64,000 nucleotides of DNA from Paraburkholderia sp. IMGN_8 (GCF_038050405.1 NZ_CP150901.1:372001-436000), one strand, 5' to 3'; numbered from the stretch's first letter, positions 51,112 through 59,544 are shown. Notes: generated by a model from the letters alone, not told the origin. Translations and numbers: made by a program.

Positions 51112-52410
51112 TCAGTTGCGCGGGTTGCGGGCGCCGGCGGACGAAACGATCCGATGGTGCGGAACCAGCTGTCGCCAGTCTTCGCCCAGGCCAATCTCGC
51201 CGGAGATGCCGATTGCACGGCCCGCGTCCGCTTGCAGCGCCGGAATGTCCTGCTGATCCCGTTCGGCGCGGGCATAGGCGAGCAGGGTGCGATGCAGGCG
51301 GCTGATCGCGAGGTCTGCGCTCGACAGCAGTTCCTGCGACCGGTCGCGGATCGGGCCGCTCGAAATGCTGCATGCGGCGTCTTCCTGCGTGATGCTGTCG
51401 AACCCGGTGAAGTGGCCGTCGCGTTGCAGCCGGCGATCCTGGCGGTAGCCGTTGACGAACGCCATGGCCGCCGGCGAGTCGCACGTGTCGAGCGTCATGC
51501 CGTATTTGCGCAGCGTCGGCTCGTCGAGGCCGACGAAGGTGAGCTGTGCGCTGCGCAGCGGCTCTTCGCCGACGGGCTTTTCGGCATCCCACCACACGTG
51601 AAAGAAGTAGCAGCGCTCGTCGTTGATCGGGACCGCGGCGAGCCACACGTCGCCGTTCGCGTTGGCGATGAAGCACGGCGCGATGAACGACGTGACGCGA
51701 GCCATGCGGCTCTCGCCGGTCTGGCGGATCGCCACGTAATGAAAGCCGAAGTCCGTCTCGTCCGCCTCGATCGTCGGAGCGGCATCGAATTGCATGTGCG
51801 TGATCTTTCCTGCGTAGTCCAGATCGGAGTTATTGGTCTGGGACAGCGCGGAGCTGTGAAGAACGGTCAGATGCGACGAGTCGACGAGCCCTTCGATCAC
51901 CTGGACGAAGTTGCAGTTGACGATCGCGCACACGTTGATGCGATGGGAATCCGGCAGGTCCATGAATGGCCGGTGCGGGAACGGGGGCTCCTTGCCCTGC
52001 GGGCCCAGATAGGTCCAAATCAGGCCACCCGCCTCGCGCACCGGGTAGGTACGCCCCTTGATGCGGTCCTTGAATTTCGGGTCGGCGACGTTCGGCGTCT
52101 CGAGCACGGTCCCGTCCACCGCGAATTTCCAGCCGTGGTAGATGCAGCGCAGGCCGTCGCCGTCTGCGCGTGCCAGCTGCATCGACGCGCCCCGATGCAG
52201 GCAGCCCTCGTCGTAGAGCCCGGGACGGCCTTGCTGGTCGCGCCAGACCACGAAGCGCTGCCCGAGCAGTTCGATCGTTTTCGGATCGCCGTCCGGCTGC
52301 GGCATGTCCGACGACTGGATCACGGGCAGCCAGAAGCGGCGCATCGCATTGCCCATCGCGGTGCCCGCACCGGTACGGCACATCAGTTCATTGTCCTGCT
52401 TGGTCAACAT
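51112..52410 (-). CDS. Rieske non-heme iron oxygenase, phthalate-dioxygenase type (copy B)
   Basis: This is a 432-residue homologue of the next gene. Rieske motifs are CLHRGASMQLAR and CIYHGWKFAVDG; the iron site is in IEGLVDSSHLTVLHSSAL. It differs clearly from copy A outside these motifs, so the two could act on different substrates, on successive steps, or as a hetero-oligomer. It sits between the reductase and copy A with gaps of 45 and 28 bp. Confidence 0.92.
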   Translation of the reverse strand: MLTKQDNELMCRTGAGTAMGNAMRRFWLPVIQSSDMPQPDGDPKTIELLGQRFVVWRDQQGRPGLYDEGCLHRGASMQLARADGDGLRCIYHGWKFAVDGTVLETPNVADPKFKDRIKGRTYPVREAGGLIWTYLGPQGKEPPFPHRPFMDLPDSHRINVCAIVNCNFVQVIEGLVDSSHLTVLHSSALSQTNNSDLDYAGKITHMQFDAAPTIEADETDFGFHYVAIRQTGESRMARVTSFIAPCFIANANGDVWLAAVPINDERCYFFHVWWDAEKPVGEEPLRSAQLTFVGLDEPTLRKYGMTLDTCDSPAAMAFVNGYRQDRRLQRDGHFTGFDSITQEDAACSISSGPIRDRSQELLSSADLAISRLHRTLLAYARAERDQQDIPALQADAGRAIGISGEIGLGEDWRQLVPHHRIVSSAGARNPRN

Positions 52411-52455
52411 ATGAATCCCCTGGTTGCGGATGTCGGCGGAGAGTGAATGGTGGCG

Positions 52456-53448
52456 TCAGAGGTCGAGCACCAAACGCGACGTCTTCGCGCGCGAACAGCA
52501 CGGCATGAAGCAATCGTTGCGCGTGCGCTCGTCCTCGGTCAGGTAAAGGTCACGATGGTCGGGCACACCTGCCAGCACCCTGGTCATGCAGGTGCCGCAG
52601 ACCCCCTGTTCGCACGACAGCGGCAGGTCGAATCCGGCATCCAGAAGCGCATGCGCGACGCTTTGATCGGCCGCCACCTCGATGACTTCGCCGCTGCTGC
52701 GAATTTCGATTTCTAACGGACCGTCTTCGTCCGACGGCTCGACCGGCGGGCCCGCGAAATATTCGCGGTGCAGATGTGCTTCATCCCAGCCGAGTTCGCG
52801 CGCGGTTTGCAGGATGTGATCCATGAAGCCCGTCGGCCCGCAGACGTACAGGTGCTTGTCGGCCGACGGCGCGCCGATCGCGGCTCGCGCGTTCAACTGC
52901 TGCTCGGACGGGCCGTCGTCGGTGTGCACGTGCACCTGTGCATCGTCTCCGAGCGACATCTGCTGCGCACGCTCGACCAGCGCCATGCGCGACAGGGAAC
53001 GGCCGCAGTAGTGCATCTCGAACGGGCGGCTCTCGCGCGCCAACTGCTGGGCCATGCAGATGATCGGCGTGATGCCGATGCCGCCCGCGAACAGGATCGA
53101 CCGTTCAGTACCGCTGTGCAGTGCAAAGTGATTGCGCGGGACGCTGATGGTGAGCGTATCGCCCGCATTCACGCTGTCGTGAAGCGCCACGGATCCGCCG
53201 CGGGACTGGCGGTCGCGCAGCACACCGATGCGGTAGCACGGGCGTTTTGTCGGCAGGTCGTACAGCGAATATTGGCGTACCAGTCCGCCGGGGAGATGCA
53301 CGTCGATATGCGCGCCGGCTTCGAAGGTGGGCAAAGGCGTATCCGACAAGGGCTTGAATTCATAGCCGACGATATCGTCGGCCAGCCACGTCCTGACGGA
53401 GACGCTGACTTGCAACGTGGCGCTGATAGAGGTCTTTGACGTTTCCAT
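52456..53448 (-). CDS. Phthalate-dioxygenase-reductase type oxidoreductase (PDR/VanB family)
   Basis: This 330-residue electron donor for the Rieske oxygenases has an FMN domain with RQYSLYD (residues about 62-68), then the NAD domain with ILFAGGIGITPIICMAQQL and YVCGPTGFMDHIL, and a C-terminal plant-type 2Fe-2S ferredoxin with CEQGVCGTCMTRVLAG and a distant Cys in DCFMPCCSRA. This order (FMN-NAD-2Fe-2S) is the PDR arrangement. The ATG at 53448 starts the family sequence. It is placed directly upstream of the oxygenase genes. Confidence 0.93.
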   Translation of the reverse strand: METSKTSISATLQVSVSVRTWLADDIVGYEFKPLSDTPLPTFEAGAHIDVHLPGGLVRQYSLYDLPTKRPCYRIGVLRDRQSRGGSVALHDSVNAGDTLTISVPRNHFALHSGTERSILFAGGIGITPIICMAQQLARESRPFEMHYCGRSLSRMALVERAQQMSLGDDAQVHVHTDDGPSEQQLNARAAIGAPSADKHLYVCGPTGFMDHILQTARELGWDEAHLHREYFAGPPVEPSDEDGPLEIEIRSSGEVIEVAADQSVAHALLDAGFDLPLSCEQGVCGTCMTRVLAGVPDHRDLYLTEDERTRNDCFMPCCSRAKTSRLVLDL

Positions 53449-53476
53449 GGTGACATCATGATGAAAGAGGAGCGTG

Positions 53477-53923
53477 TCAGGCGGCACTGTGCAGACGACG
53501 CCGAATGACGACCGGAGCTGCACCCAGTTGCCGCTGAATGAGCCAGCGTGCGAGACCCTGGTCCATGACGCGTACGTGTTCGGGAAACCAGTCAACCAGC
53601 GCGCGGGCAAACGAGCGAACGACCTGGGGCCGGCCTTCGGCCAGCGCGATGCGCACCTCGTCGAGCGACTTGAGCACGGCCGCATGCTCGTCGATATGGC
53701 AGCCGGCCGAACCATAGGCTGTCTCGCGCATCGAGTCGTCCTCCTCGCCGAAGTGGCGGCGTGCGTGCTCGGCAAAGCCTTCGAGCGCGGCCGCGAGGTT
53801 GTCGTCCGTCGTCGTGAGCAACGTGTCGACGCATTCGACGAACTCGCGATGCGTGTCGTCCATCGACAGATGTCCGAGCGCGTAGTCGTCGTCCCAGACA
53901 AAAGTTTGTTCCGATGTATTCAT
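53477..53923 (-). CDS. Bacteriohemerythrin
   Basis: This 148-residue four-helix O2-binding protein has diiron ligands in HLSMDDTHREFVECVD, EHARRHFGEEDDSM, HIDEHAAVL and FPEHVRVMDQGLARWL, which give the H...HxxxE...HxxxH...HxxxxD series. The ATG at 53923 starts the family sequence (MNTSEQTFVWDDDYALGHLS). It is the first gene of the oxygenase operon, 28 bp before the reductase. It may store or deliver O2 to the oxygenases, or sense it; this is inference from position. Confidence 0.88.
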   Translation of the reverse strand: MNTSEQTFVWDDDYALGHLSMDDTHREFVECVDTLLTTTDDNLAAALEGFAEHARRHFGEEDDSMRETAYGSAGCHIDEHAAVLKSLDEVRIALAEGRPQVVRSFARALVDWFPEHVRVMDQGLARWLIQRQLGAAPVVIRRRLHSAA

Positions 53924-53964
53924 TTCCGGCACAGGTCCGATCAGTAAAACACGGTGAATCAATG

Positions 53965-53978
53965 TCTTCCTAGGAAGA
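53965..53978. promoter_or_regulatory. Palindrome at the oxygenase operon promoter
   Basis: TCTTCCTAGGAAGA is a perfect 14-bp palindrome 42 bp upstream of the hemerythrin ATG. The same half-site TCTTCC/GGAAGA recurs at 54165-54180 on the porin side. Confidence 0.5.
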
Positions 53979-54146
53979 TATATAACGAATCAATCGGTGT
54001 CGAGGTAGGGAAAACTCTGATCGAATAAAAGTGTGAAGAATGGGTCTATATAGTGCGAAAAGCATGATTAACCTTGAATTTACTGATGTTGGCATGCGAA
54101 AAATAAGTTGCACTCAGGGAAACTCCGAAGTTTGAATTCAATTGAC

Positions 54147-54180
54147 GTGGAAGATGATTGTTGTATCTTCCACGGAAGAT
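54147..54180. promoter_or_regulatory. Overlapping palindromes at the porin promoter
   Basis: ATCTTCC-AC-GGAAGAT (54165-54180) repeats the half-site of 53965-53978. It overlaps a second inverted repeat, GTGGAAGAT (54147-54155) with ATCTTCCAC (54165-54173). The block ends 30 bp before the porin start. A shared operator of the divergent units, perhaps for the MarR protein, is likely. Confidence 0.5.
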
Positions 54181-54210
54181 TCTAATCATTAACACTATCG
54201 GAGGAGATCT

Positions 54211-55365
54211 GTGAGTCCAACGTCGAGGTTGTCCGGACGCGCGTTCCCGTTGCGCAAGGCGGTTTTTTGGGGACTCGCGTCGCTTGCGGCATGCGCATCG
54301 GGCGCATTGCACGCACAGAGCTCCGTCACCCTGTACGGGATCATCGATACGGGCGTCGAGTGGGTAAATAACGTGGGCGCTAAAAAGTCCAGCGTCGTGC
54401 GCATGCCGACGCTCACGGGATCCATACCGTCGAGGTGGGGGCTGCGCGGCAAAGAGGACCTGGGAGGCGGGCTCAGCGCCGTCTTCGTCTTGGAGTCAGG
54501 TTTCGCCCCGTCTCAGGGCACGCTGAACCAGAGTGGCCGTCTGTTCGGCAGACAGGCCTATGTCGGGCTTTCGTCGGGGCAGTGGGGGACGCTGACCCTC
54601 GGCCGGCAATATTCGCAGATCTATTGGGCTATGCCGGGCGACACGATGGGGCCGAACGTTTATGCGGCCGCCGATCTGGACCCCTACCTGGCCCAGCCGC
54701 GACTCGACAATGCGATCGCGTATTCGTTCACGACATCCGGTCTGACCGTGGGCGCGACGTATTCGCTCGGACGTGACGCAGTGGCTCCGGCGGAGGCCGG
54801 AGGGTGCGCCGGCCAGTCGCCAACGGACTGGCGAGCCTGCAAGTCGATGTCTGCAATGGTGAAGTATGACGCGGCGACATGGGGCGTCGCGGCGGCCTTC
54901 GATCGCAACTACGGCGGCGGAGGCACCCGCTCGCCGCTGCCCAGCAGCTCGCAAACCGACACGCGCGCCGTCATCGACGGCTACGTCAAGTTCGGTCCCT
55001 CGACGATCGGTGCGGGATTCCTCCATCGGATCAATCACGGAGTGCAGACGCCAACTCTTTCCGACGCGGTCAGTAACTACTGGTGGCTTGGCGGAACCTA
55101 TGTCCCCCTTCCACAAGTTGTCCTTGATGCCCAGTTCGGCCATATATCGGTGAACGGTGGGAGTTCCGCGGGAGCCTCCTTAATTGCAGCGCGCGCGACG
55201 TACTTGTTGTCCAAACGCAGTTCCGTATACATCACCGCAGGGCATGTGTTCAACCAGCGCAATGCAGCGTTCACGATTGACGGTGGCGTGATTCCGCCCG
55301 CCTCGTCGCCATTGCCCGGCGTGGATCAAACCGGTGTCATGGTGGGTATGCGCCATCAATTCTGA
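54211..55365 (+). CDS. Outer-membrane porin, Burkholderia type (aromatic cluster)
   Basis: This is a 384-residue porin with a GTG start preceded by GGAGGAG. The N-terminal signal is longer than usual (basic start, then AVFWGLASLAACASGALHA), and the mature part begins QSSVTLYGIIDTGVEW. The blocks RWGLRGKEDLGGGLSAVFVL and RQAYVGLSSGQWGTLTLGRQ are typical, and the end ...GMRHQF carries the terminal Phe. It diverges from the oxygenase operon and likely admits the aromatic substrate. Confidence 0.9.
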   Translation: MSPTSRLSGRAFPLRKAVFWGLASLAACASGALHAQSSVTLYGIIDTGVEWVNNVGAKKSSVVRMPTLTGSIPSRWGLRGKEDLGGGLSAVFVLESGFAPSQGTLNQSGRLFGRQAYVGLSSGQWGTLTLGRQYSQIYWAMPGDTMGPNVYAAADLDPYLAQPRLDNAIAYSFTTSGLTVGATYSLGRDAVAPAEAGGCAGQSPTDWRACKSMSAMVKYDAATWGVAAAFDRNYGGGGTRSPLPSSSQTDTRAVIDGYVKFGPSTIGAGFLHRINHGVQTPTLSDAVSNYWWLGGTYVPLPQVVLDAQFGHISVNGGSSAGASLIAARATYLLSKRSSVYITAGHVFNQRNAAFTIDGGVIPPASSPLPGVDQTGVMVGMRHQF

Positions 55366-55466
55366 ACGGGTAACGATCGCTCGCCTGGCGGGCGCTGTGT
55401 TTGGAACGACACCGAGTCCGAGCAATGAACCCTTCCACCCACGTCACACACAAAAGGAAAACCTAA

Positions 55467-56255
55467 ATGAAATCCGTCCGTTTCGAGCGTCATGATTCCG
55501 TTGGCCACATCGTGTTGGGGAACCCGCCGCTCAATCTCATCGCCACCGAGTTCTCCGAACGCCTGAGCGAGGCCATCCAGGAGGCCAGCGAATCGGAAAT
55601 CCGCGCCCTCCTCATCCGGGCAGAAGGCCCGAACTTCAGCCAGGGGGGCGACATCCTCGACTTCATCGACAAGGAATTCAACGCCTGGCGCACGTTCATC
55701 AGCGATATGCATCATTCATATCGCAAGATCGAGGCGCTGCAGATTCCGACCGTTTGTGCTGTGCGCGGCCGGGCTTGGGGCGGCGCGTTCGAACTCACCC
55801 TCGCGTGTGACTTCATCGTGGCTGCGGATAACGCATCGTTCTGCTGCATCGAGCCGTCAGTCGGCACCGCACCCGTCTGCGGAGGCGTGCAACGGATCGC
55901 GGAACGTGCGGGACCGGCGCTCGCGGCACGCTACGTCATGCTAAGCGAGGAGATGTCAGGCACCACCGCTGGCGAGTTGGGTATCGCCGCGTTCGTGGTC
56001 CCGGAAGCCGATGTGGAAAGAACTGCATTGGATCTGGCGATACGGCTTTCCCACGGCCCCACGCGCTCGTATGGGGCCATTCGTGCGCTGCTGAAAGCCT
56101 GGTCGGCGGGCGGCGTGCCGGGCGCGGACCAGGTTGTGCTCGATCTCACGATGCCCCTGCACAATACGGAAGACGCGCGGCGCGGACGCACGGCGCGCGT
56201 CGAGGCAATGAAGCGGGGCGTGGAACCTGAACCCGTTACCTTCTTCGGCCGCTGA
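55467..56255 (+). CDS. Enoyl-CoA hydratase/isomerase family protein
   Basis: This is a 262-residue crotonase-fold protein. IRALLIRAEGPNFSQGGDIL gives the first oxyanion loop, and VCAVRGRAWGGAFELTLACDF the second with the Gly-Gly pair. The usual Glu positions are only partly evident (FCCIEPSVGTAP, GVQRIAERAG), so hydratase, isomerase or hydrolase activity cannot be told apart. It is 101 bp after the porin. A CoA-thioester step would follow ring cleavage or side-chain activation in the aromatic pathway (inference). Confidence 0.85.
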   Translation: MKSVRFERHDSVGHIVLGNPPLNLIATEFSERLSEAIQEASESEIRALLIRAEGPNFSQGGDILDFIDKEFNAWRTFISDMHHSYRKIEALQIPTVCAVRGRAWGGAFELTLACDFIVAADNASFCCIEPSVGTAPVCGGVQRIAERAGPALAARYVMLSEEMSGTTAGELGIAAFVVPEADVERTALDLAIRLSHGPTRSYGAIRALLKAWSAGGVPGADQVVLDLTMPLHNTEDARRGRTARVEAMKRGVEPEPVTFFGR

Positions 56256-56311
56256 GCCGAGGCCGAATTGCCGATAGAGTGCAAGCTTTGAGCAACCGCC
56301 CCTCGTATGAC

Positions 56312-57087
56312 GGGGCACTGTCAGGTTGATGGGGAGGCGGCGGTAGAATGAAGTGATGAAGAAAACGAAATCGCTTTATCACGGTCACCGCTTCCCTGCC
56401 GTCGTCATCAGCTGCGCGGTTCGGTGGTATTTCCGGTTTAGCCTGAGCCTCCGCGACGTCGAGGAGTTGTTGCTCGAGCGTGATGTCGTGGTCACGTACG
56501 AAACGATCCGTTGCTGGTGCGACAAATTCGGCGCTGAATTCGCCCGGTGCGCCAAAGCGGCGCGGCCCAGGCCGGGCAGCATATGGCATCTGGACGAGAT
56601 GTTCGTGACGCTGCGCGGCGAGCCGTATCTGTTGTGGCGAGCGGTCGACGAGCACGGTGCTGAGCTCGATGTGCTGATGCAAAAGCGGCGCGATAAGGCC
56701 GCGGCAAAGCGCTTCTTCCGGCGGGTGCTGCGTTCAAACCCGGTGCCGCGCAAGATCGTGACCGACCAGCTGCGCAGCTATCCTGCGGCGAAGGCTGACA
56801 TTCTTGAGCTCGCTCATGTGAAGCACGTTTTCGTCAAGGCGGCTGCACGTGTGAACAACCGTGCCGAGAACAGCCACCAGCCGACCCGCAGGCGCGAACG
56901 CCAGAAGTGCGGCTTTCGCGATGCGCGTCGCACGCAAGCGTTTCTCTCATGCTTTGGCCCGATCCGGCAGCACTTCGCGCTGCCCAGACATCAGATGAAC
57001 GCGGCATGTCATCGCGCCGTACTCCAGGAACGCTTCGTCACATGGCATGATTGGACCGTCACTGTCGCATCTCAGAAAGTTATCTAA
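56312..57087 (+). mobile_element. IS6-family insertion sequence, right end not found
   Basis: GGGGCACTGTCAGGTTGAT (from 56312) resembles an IS6-type left inverted repeat just before the transposase. No matching inverted copy is seen after the transposase stop, where the coding sequence also departs from the family after WHDWT. So the right end seems deleted. It sits 57 bp past the enoyl-CoA hydratase stop and marks the boundary to the accessory region. Confidence 0.55.
56356..57087 (+). CDS. IS6-family transposase
   Basis: This is a 243-residue DDE transposase. The N-terminal HTH-like part has RWYFRFSLSLRDVEELLLER and VTYETIRCWCDKFG. The catalytic triad is D in WHLDEMFV, D in IVTDQLRSYPAAK and E in NNRAENSHQPTRRRER. 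The end FVTWHDWTVTVASQKVI differs from the usual family terminus, consistent with loss of the right IS end. Activity is doubtful without a second inverted repeat. Confidence 0.85.
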   Translation: MKKTKSLYHGHRFPAVVISCAVRWYFRFSLSLRDVEELLLERDVVVTYETIRCWCDKFGAEFARCAKAARPRPGSIWHLDEMFVTLRGEPYLLWRAVDEHGAELDVLMQKRRDKAAAKRFFRRVLRSNPVPRKIVTDQLRSYPAAKADILELAHVKHVFVKAAARVNNRAENSHQPTRRRERQKCGFRDARRTQAFLSCFGPIRQHFALPRHQMNAACHRAVLQERFVTWHDWTVTVASQKVI

Positions 57088-57091
57088 TAAG

Positions 57092-57271
57092 GATAACTAC
57101 GCTTTAGCCAAACAGGTAGTCTACAGCCGTCAACTTGACAAAGCCCGCGAAAGACATCGTCTCATCATTACACGCCTGACGAAACGATTCTCCCTCCGAC
57201 GCGCATCTGTTCTATCAAGCGAAGAGCTACTGCTATTGAATGGAGGTACGGTTATCCGGCGACGGCTATGA
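57092..57271 (+). CDS. Small hypothetical frame, possibly interrupted
   Basis: An open frame running out of the IS end reads LAKQVVYSRQLDKARERHRL, then TKRFSLRRASVLSSEELLLL, and ends TGA at 57269-57271, just before the RhuM-like gene. It has no clear start codon or ribosome site of its own. It may be the 3' part of a gene cut by the insertion. No family is recognised. Confidence 0.25.
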   Translation, partial: DNYALAKQVVYSRQLDKARERHRLIITRLTKRFSLRRASVLSSEELLLLNGGTVIRRRL

Positions 57272-57283
57272 GGAGTGTGCACG

Positions 57284-57598
57284 ATGAGGTCCGTCCAGTA
57301 TGTTTGTGCGTCGAGCAGCAGGAAAATCGATGGAAGGCTCGACGAGAACACAGCCTGGTTCGAATTCCGTCAGATTGCCCATCTGTTCGGCATGAATCTC
57401 GAACAGGCAGCTAAGTTACTCCGGCAAGCGTGCGCGACCGGCGACATTGAGCCTGCAAAAGACGTCAGGTCGTCCGACCGCTGCAAATGCCTGTTGAGTC
57501 ACCGGGCAGTCGTCGCGGTCGGATACCAGGTCAACTACGGTCGGGCGACAGCCTTCCGTCACTGGTGCGCCTCGGGCCTGACTGTCCTGTTCCGTTAA
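57284..57598 (+). CDS. RhuM-like protein fragment
   Basis: This is a 104-residue product. WFEFRQIAHLFGMNLEQAAK (residues about 25-44), then CLLSHRAVVAVGYQVNYGRA and TAFRHWCASGLTVLFR, resemble the N-terminal domain of RhuM-family proteins (W-L-T-Q-x-Q-x-A-x-L-F, then V-G-Y-x-V-N-S-x-R-x-x-x-F-R-x-W). Full members are about 330 residues with a Fic-like or death-on-curing C-terminus, absent here. GAGGAG precedes the ATG. It may be a stand-alone small protein or a truncated gene. The role is unknown. Confidence 0.5.
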   Translation: MRSVQYVCASSSRKIDGRLDENTAWFEFRQIAHLFGMNLEQAAKLLRQACATGDIEPAKDVRSSDRCKCLLSHRAVVAVGYQVNYGRATAFRHWCASGLTVLFR

Positions 57599-57820
57599 AT
57601 CTCCTTCTTACTGACAGTTCGATAAATCCCGTTGAACACGTACTCAGTCGCACGGCTGAGATGCGTGGGCTGTGACCGTCAGCACTAGGCAGCGCTTCTA
57701 TTCGCAGCCGTCGTCGCGTGTCGACGGGAGCGATTGTTGCGGTTTCACGCACATCGCCGATGTTGGAGCAGTGACATTCGCCCCTGCATAGGTTGCCGCG
57801 GACTGACGTCAAACAGGTTA
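57599..57820. other. Gap without a recognised gene
   Basis: About 220 bp between the RhuM-like gene and the next minus-strand gene hold no supported frame, tRNA or strong hairpin. Confidence 0.4.
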
Positions 57821-58039
57821 CTAGCCGTGGTTATCGACCCAGGCGCGTGCCCAGCCTAGTCCCGCGCGCTGAGCCTCTTCTTCCGTATCAAAAATACCGA
57901 GTACCCCGGAGGCTTCAACCATCTTTGTGTCGCGGGTGATGGTCCCGCTGCCTGCGTATCGCTCAGGCGAAAGGATGTCCTCCTGCTGAAGTATGGCGTG
58001 ACCGAAAATGCGGTATCCCTTGTAGCTTCTCGATTCCAT
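57821..58039 (-). CDS. Small hypothetical protein, 72 residues
   Basis: This soluble protein starts MESRSYKGYRIFGHAILQQ and ends EEAQRAGLGWARAWVDNHG. The pattern of a short beta-rich start with a C-terminal amphipathic helix resembles small accessory proteins common in Burkholderia, but no named family is certain. Upstream on the same strand an open frame (about 58040-58219, ending VDAHDSHVEVVR and overlapping this start as TGATG) has no normal start codon, so the pair may be a coupled operon whose first gene starts unusually. Confidence 0.5.
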   Translation of the reverse strand: MESRSYKGYRIFGHAILQQEDILSPERYAGSGTITRDTKMVEASGVLGIFDTEEEAQRAGLGWARAWVDNHG

Positions 58040-58195
58040 CAGCGCACGACCTCAACATGCGAGTCGTGCGCATCAACGCGCAGCACGTTCCCCTCGGGCG
58101 TTATCAGACGGGGGGGCCGATACGTCAGGAGTAACGCGTCGCGTACCCGCGCCTCATCAGACTGAGTGACGCCTGATGCGAAGCGCGGGTGCAGT

Positions 58196-58480
58196 TCACT
58201 GTCCGGTTTTCGCCGGACTCATGGCGTCATCGGGCGACATCGGGTGCATATCGGTTTCGTGCGCGTCCATTTTTTTCGTTGCGTGTCCCGGCATCGCATC
58301 CAGCGGACTCGTGACGGGGTCCCCGTGGTACGTCTTTCCTGCCGTTGCTGCACCGTGGGCATTGCCCGCACCGATTCCGCCCTGTCCATTTCCTCCACCT
58401 TGTGCGAACGCCGTACTACACACAACGACTGAAATAGCAGCGGTACAACCAAGCATGAGATTTAGCGTTAGCTTGCGCAT
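58196..58480 (-). CDS. Small exported protein, 94 residues
   Basis: A signal peptide is clear (MRKLTLNLMLGCTAAISVVV, cleavage after AFA). The mature part is Gly/Ala-rich (QGGGNGQGGIGAGNAHG), then rich in His, Met and Asp (HATKKMDAHETDMHPMS). Such a His/Met-rich tail could bind metal, but this is speculation. The ATG at 58480 has AGGAGAAACGTC upstream; the longer frame upstream lacks support. No family is recognised. Confidence 0.6.
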   Translation of the reverse strand: MRKLTLNLMLGCTAAISVVVCSTAFAQGGGNGQGGIGAGNAHGAATAGKTYHGDPVTSPLDAMPGHATKKMDAHETDMHPMSPDDAMSPAKTGQ

Positions 58481-58624
58481 GACGTTTCTCCTGGCGAGCT
58501 CGGCAGGAATTGGGGTCGCTGCGAGCTTACGTAAGCCGCTGATGACAGCCTGGCTGCGCAGCGGCAGAGCGCAGCCAGCTGATTGGGCCGGTAGTTGCCG
58601 GTCTTGCGTGACATCCGGACTCAC

Positions 58625-59011
58625 GCATGTGGTTTAGTCATGGTTGGGTGCTGAAAATGACAGAGGCGGCACCGGGTGTGTGCTCCTGGTCTTGCCGAAG
58701 TTGCGTTCGTTTACATCGCCTGACTGCCTACAGTCACAGTCCCGCCGACGACAAAGGCGTTGGATATTGCCATCGACTACGCTGCAGCCGAAAAAATCAT
58801 CTTGCGTTTCATAACGGGTCTCATGAAAACGCAGCGCACAATTGCCCTTCCCTAACCGCATATACGGGAGACACGGGCTATTGGATTCAAATTGGGACAT
58901 GCCGGCGAAAATAACGGGAGCCCGGATGTTCTGCGGTATCGGAGCCCGTTGGGGAGGCCATTGCACGACCACCGGTGCCGATTCCGCGTTTGTCAGGTTC
59001 AAAGGGACGTT
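58625..59011. other. Gap without a recognised gene
   Basis: Several overlapping frames exist on both strands, but none has a ribosome site or recognisable protein pattern. No RNA gene is seen. Confidence 0.35.
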
Positions 59012-59197
59012 GTGAAGTCCGTCAACTACCTCTACGAGGTTGATGATGCACCGGCGTGGCCCAGGCAGCCCGCGTTACAGGCTTTATACCCTTCGGTTCA
59101 GCATGATTTGAACGGGAATCCTGGTGACAAGGCCGTTCTGGTGGCAACCAATGACGGTTGGATGGACAAGCGGCTGTTCAAAAGCAAAGGCGGTTGA
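59012..59197 (+). CDS. Small hypothetical protein, 61 residues
   Basis: GTG at 59012 follows AAAGGGACGTT at a workable distance. The product starts VKSVNYLYEVDDAPAW and includes VQHDLNGNPGDKAVLVATND. No family is recognised. The support is the ribosome site and an amino-acid mix more protein-like than the shadow frames. It is convergent with the H-NS-like gene. Confidence 0.35.
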   Translation: MKSVNYLYEVDDAPAWPRQPALQALYPSVQHDLNGNPGDKAVLVATNDGWMDKRLFKSKGG

Positions 59198-59217
59198 GAC
59201 AACTATTAATTGACAGC

Positions 59218-59544
59218 TTAAGACGGCCGAACTGTCGCCAGTCGCGTGCCGGCGAACGGGTCCCGACTCCAATCAATTGTCGGACGTCCACGGCTGGTCG
59301 ACGTTGACGACTTCTCAACAGCAAAGTGCGCCAGTGATTGCCCGGCGCTCGTGGCTTGCCTCAGCCACTGGGGCATATCGCCCTTGCCATCCCAAGTGTC
59401 GCCGAAGGCACTGCGGTATCGTGCCGCCTTTTGGCGCGCCCTTTCTTCGGCAATTGCCGCCGCGACGTCGCCCACCTTGATGCCAACCTTAGCCATCTTG
59501 CGGCGTAGGTATGCAATCATACTTTGGCGCTTTTGCTCATCCAT
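59218..59544 (-). CDS. H-NS-like nucleoid-associated protein
   Basis: This is a 108-residue protein. A helical N-terminal part (MIAYLRRKMAKVGIKVGDVA, AAAIAEERARQKAARY) leads into the H-NS DNA-binding motif YRSAFGDTWDGKGDMPQWLR, followed by SAGQSLAHFAVE and a short basic tail. The pattern Y-R-x-x-x-G-x-T-W-x-G-x-G-x-x-P-x-W is the family signature; the usual R-G-R core is K-G-D here, which may change minor-groove binding. Such proteins often silence horizontally acquired DNA. Its start overlaps the end of the next upstream gene by 28 bp. Confidence 0.8.
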   Translation of the reverse strand: MDEQKRQSMIAYLRRKMAKVGIKVGDVAAAIAEERARQKAARYRSAFGDTWDGKGDMPQWLRQATSAGQSLAHFAVEKSSTSTSRGRPTIDWSRDPFAGTRLATVRPS

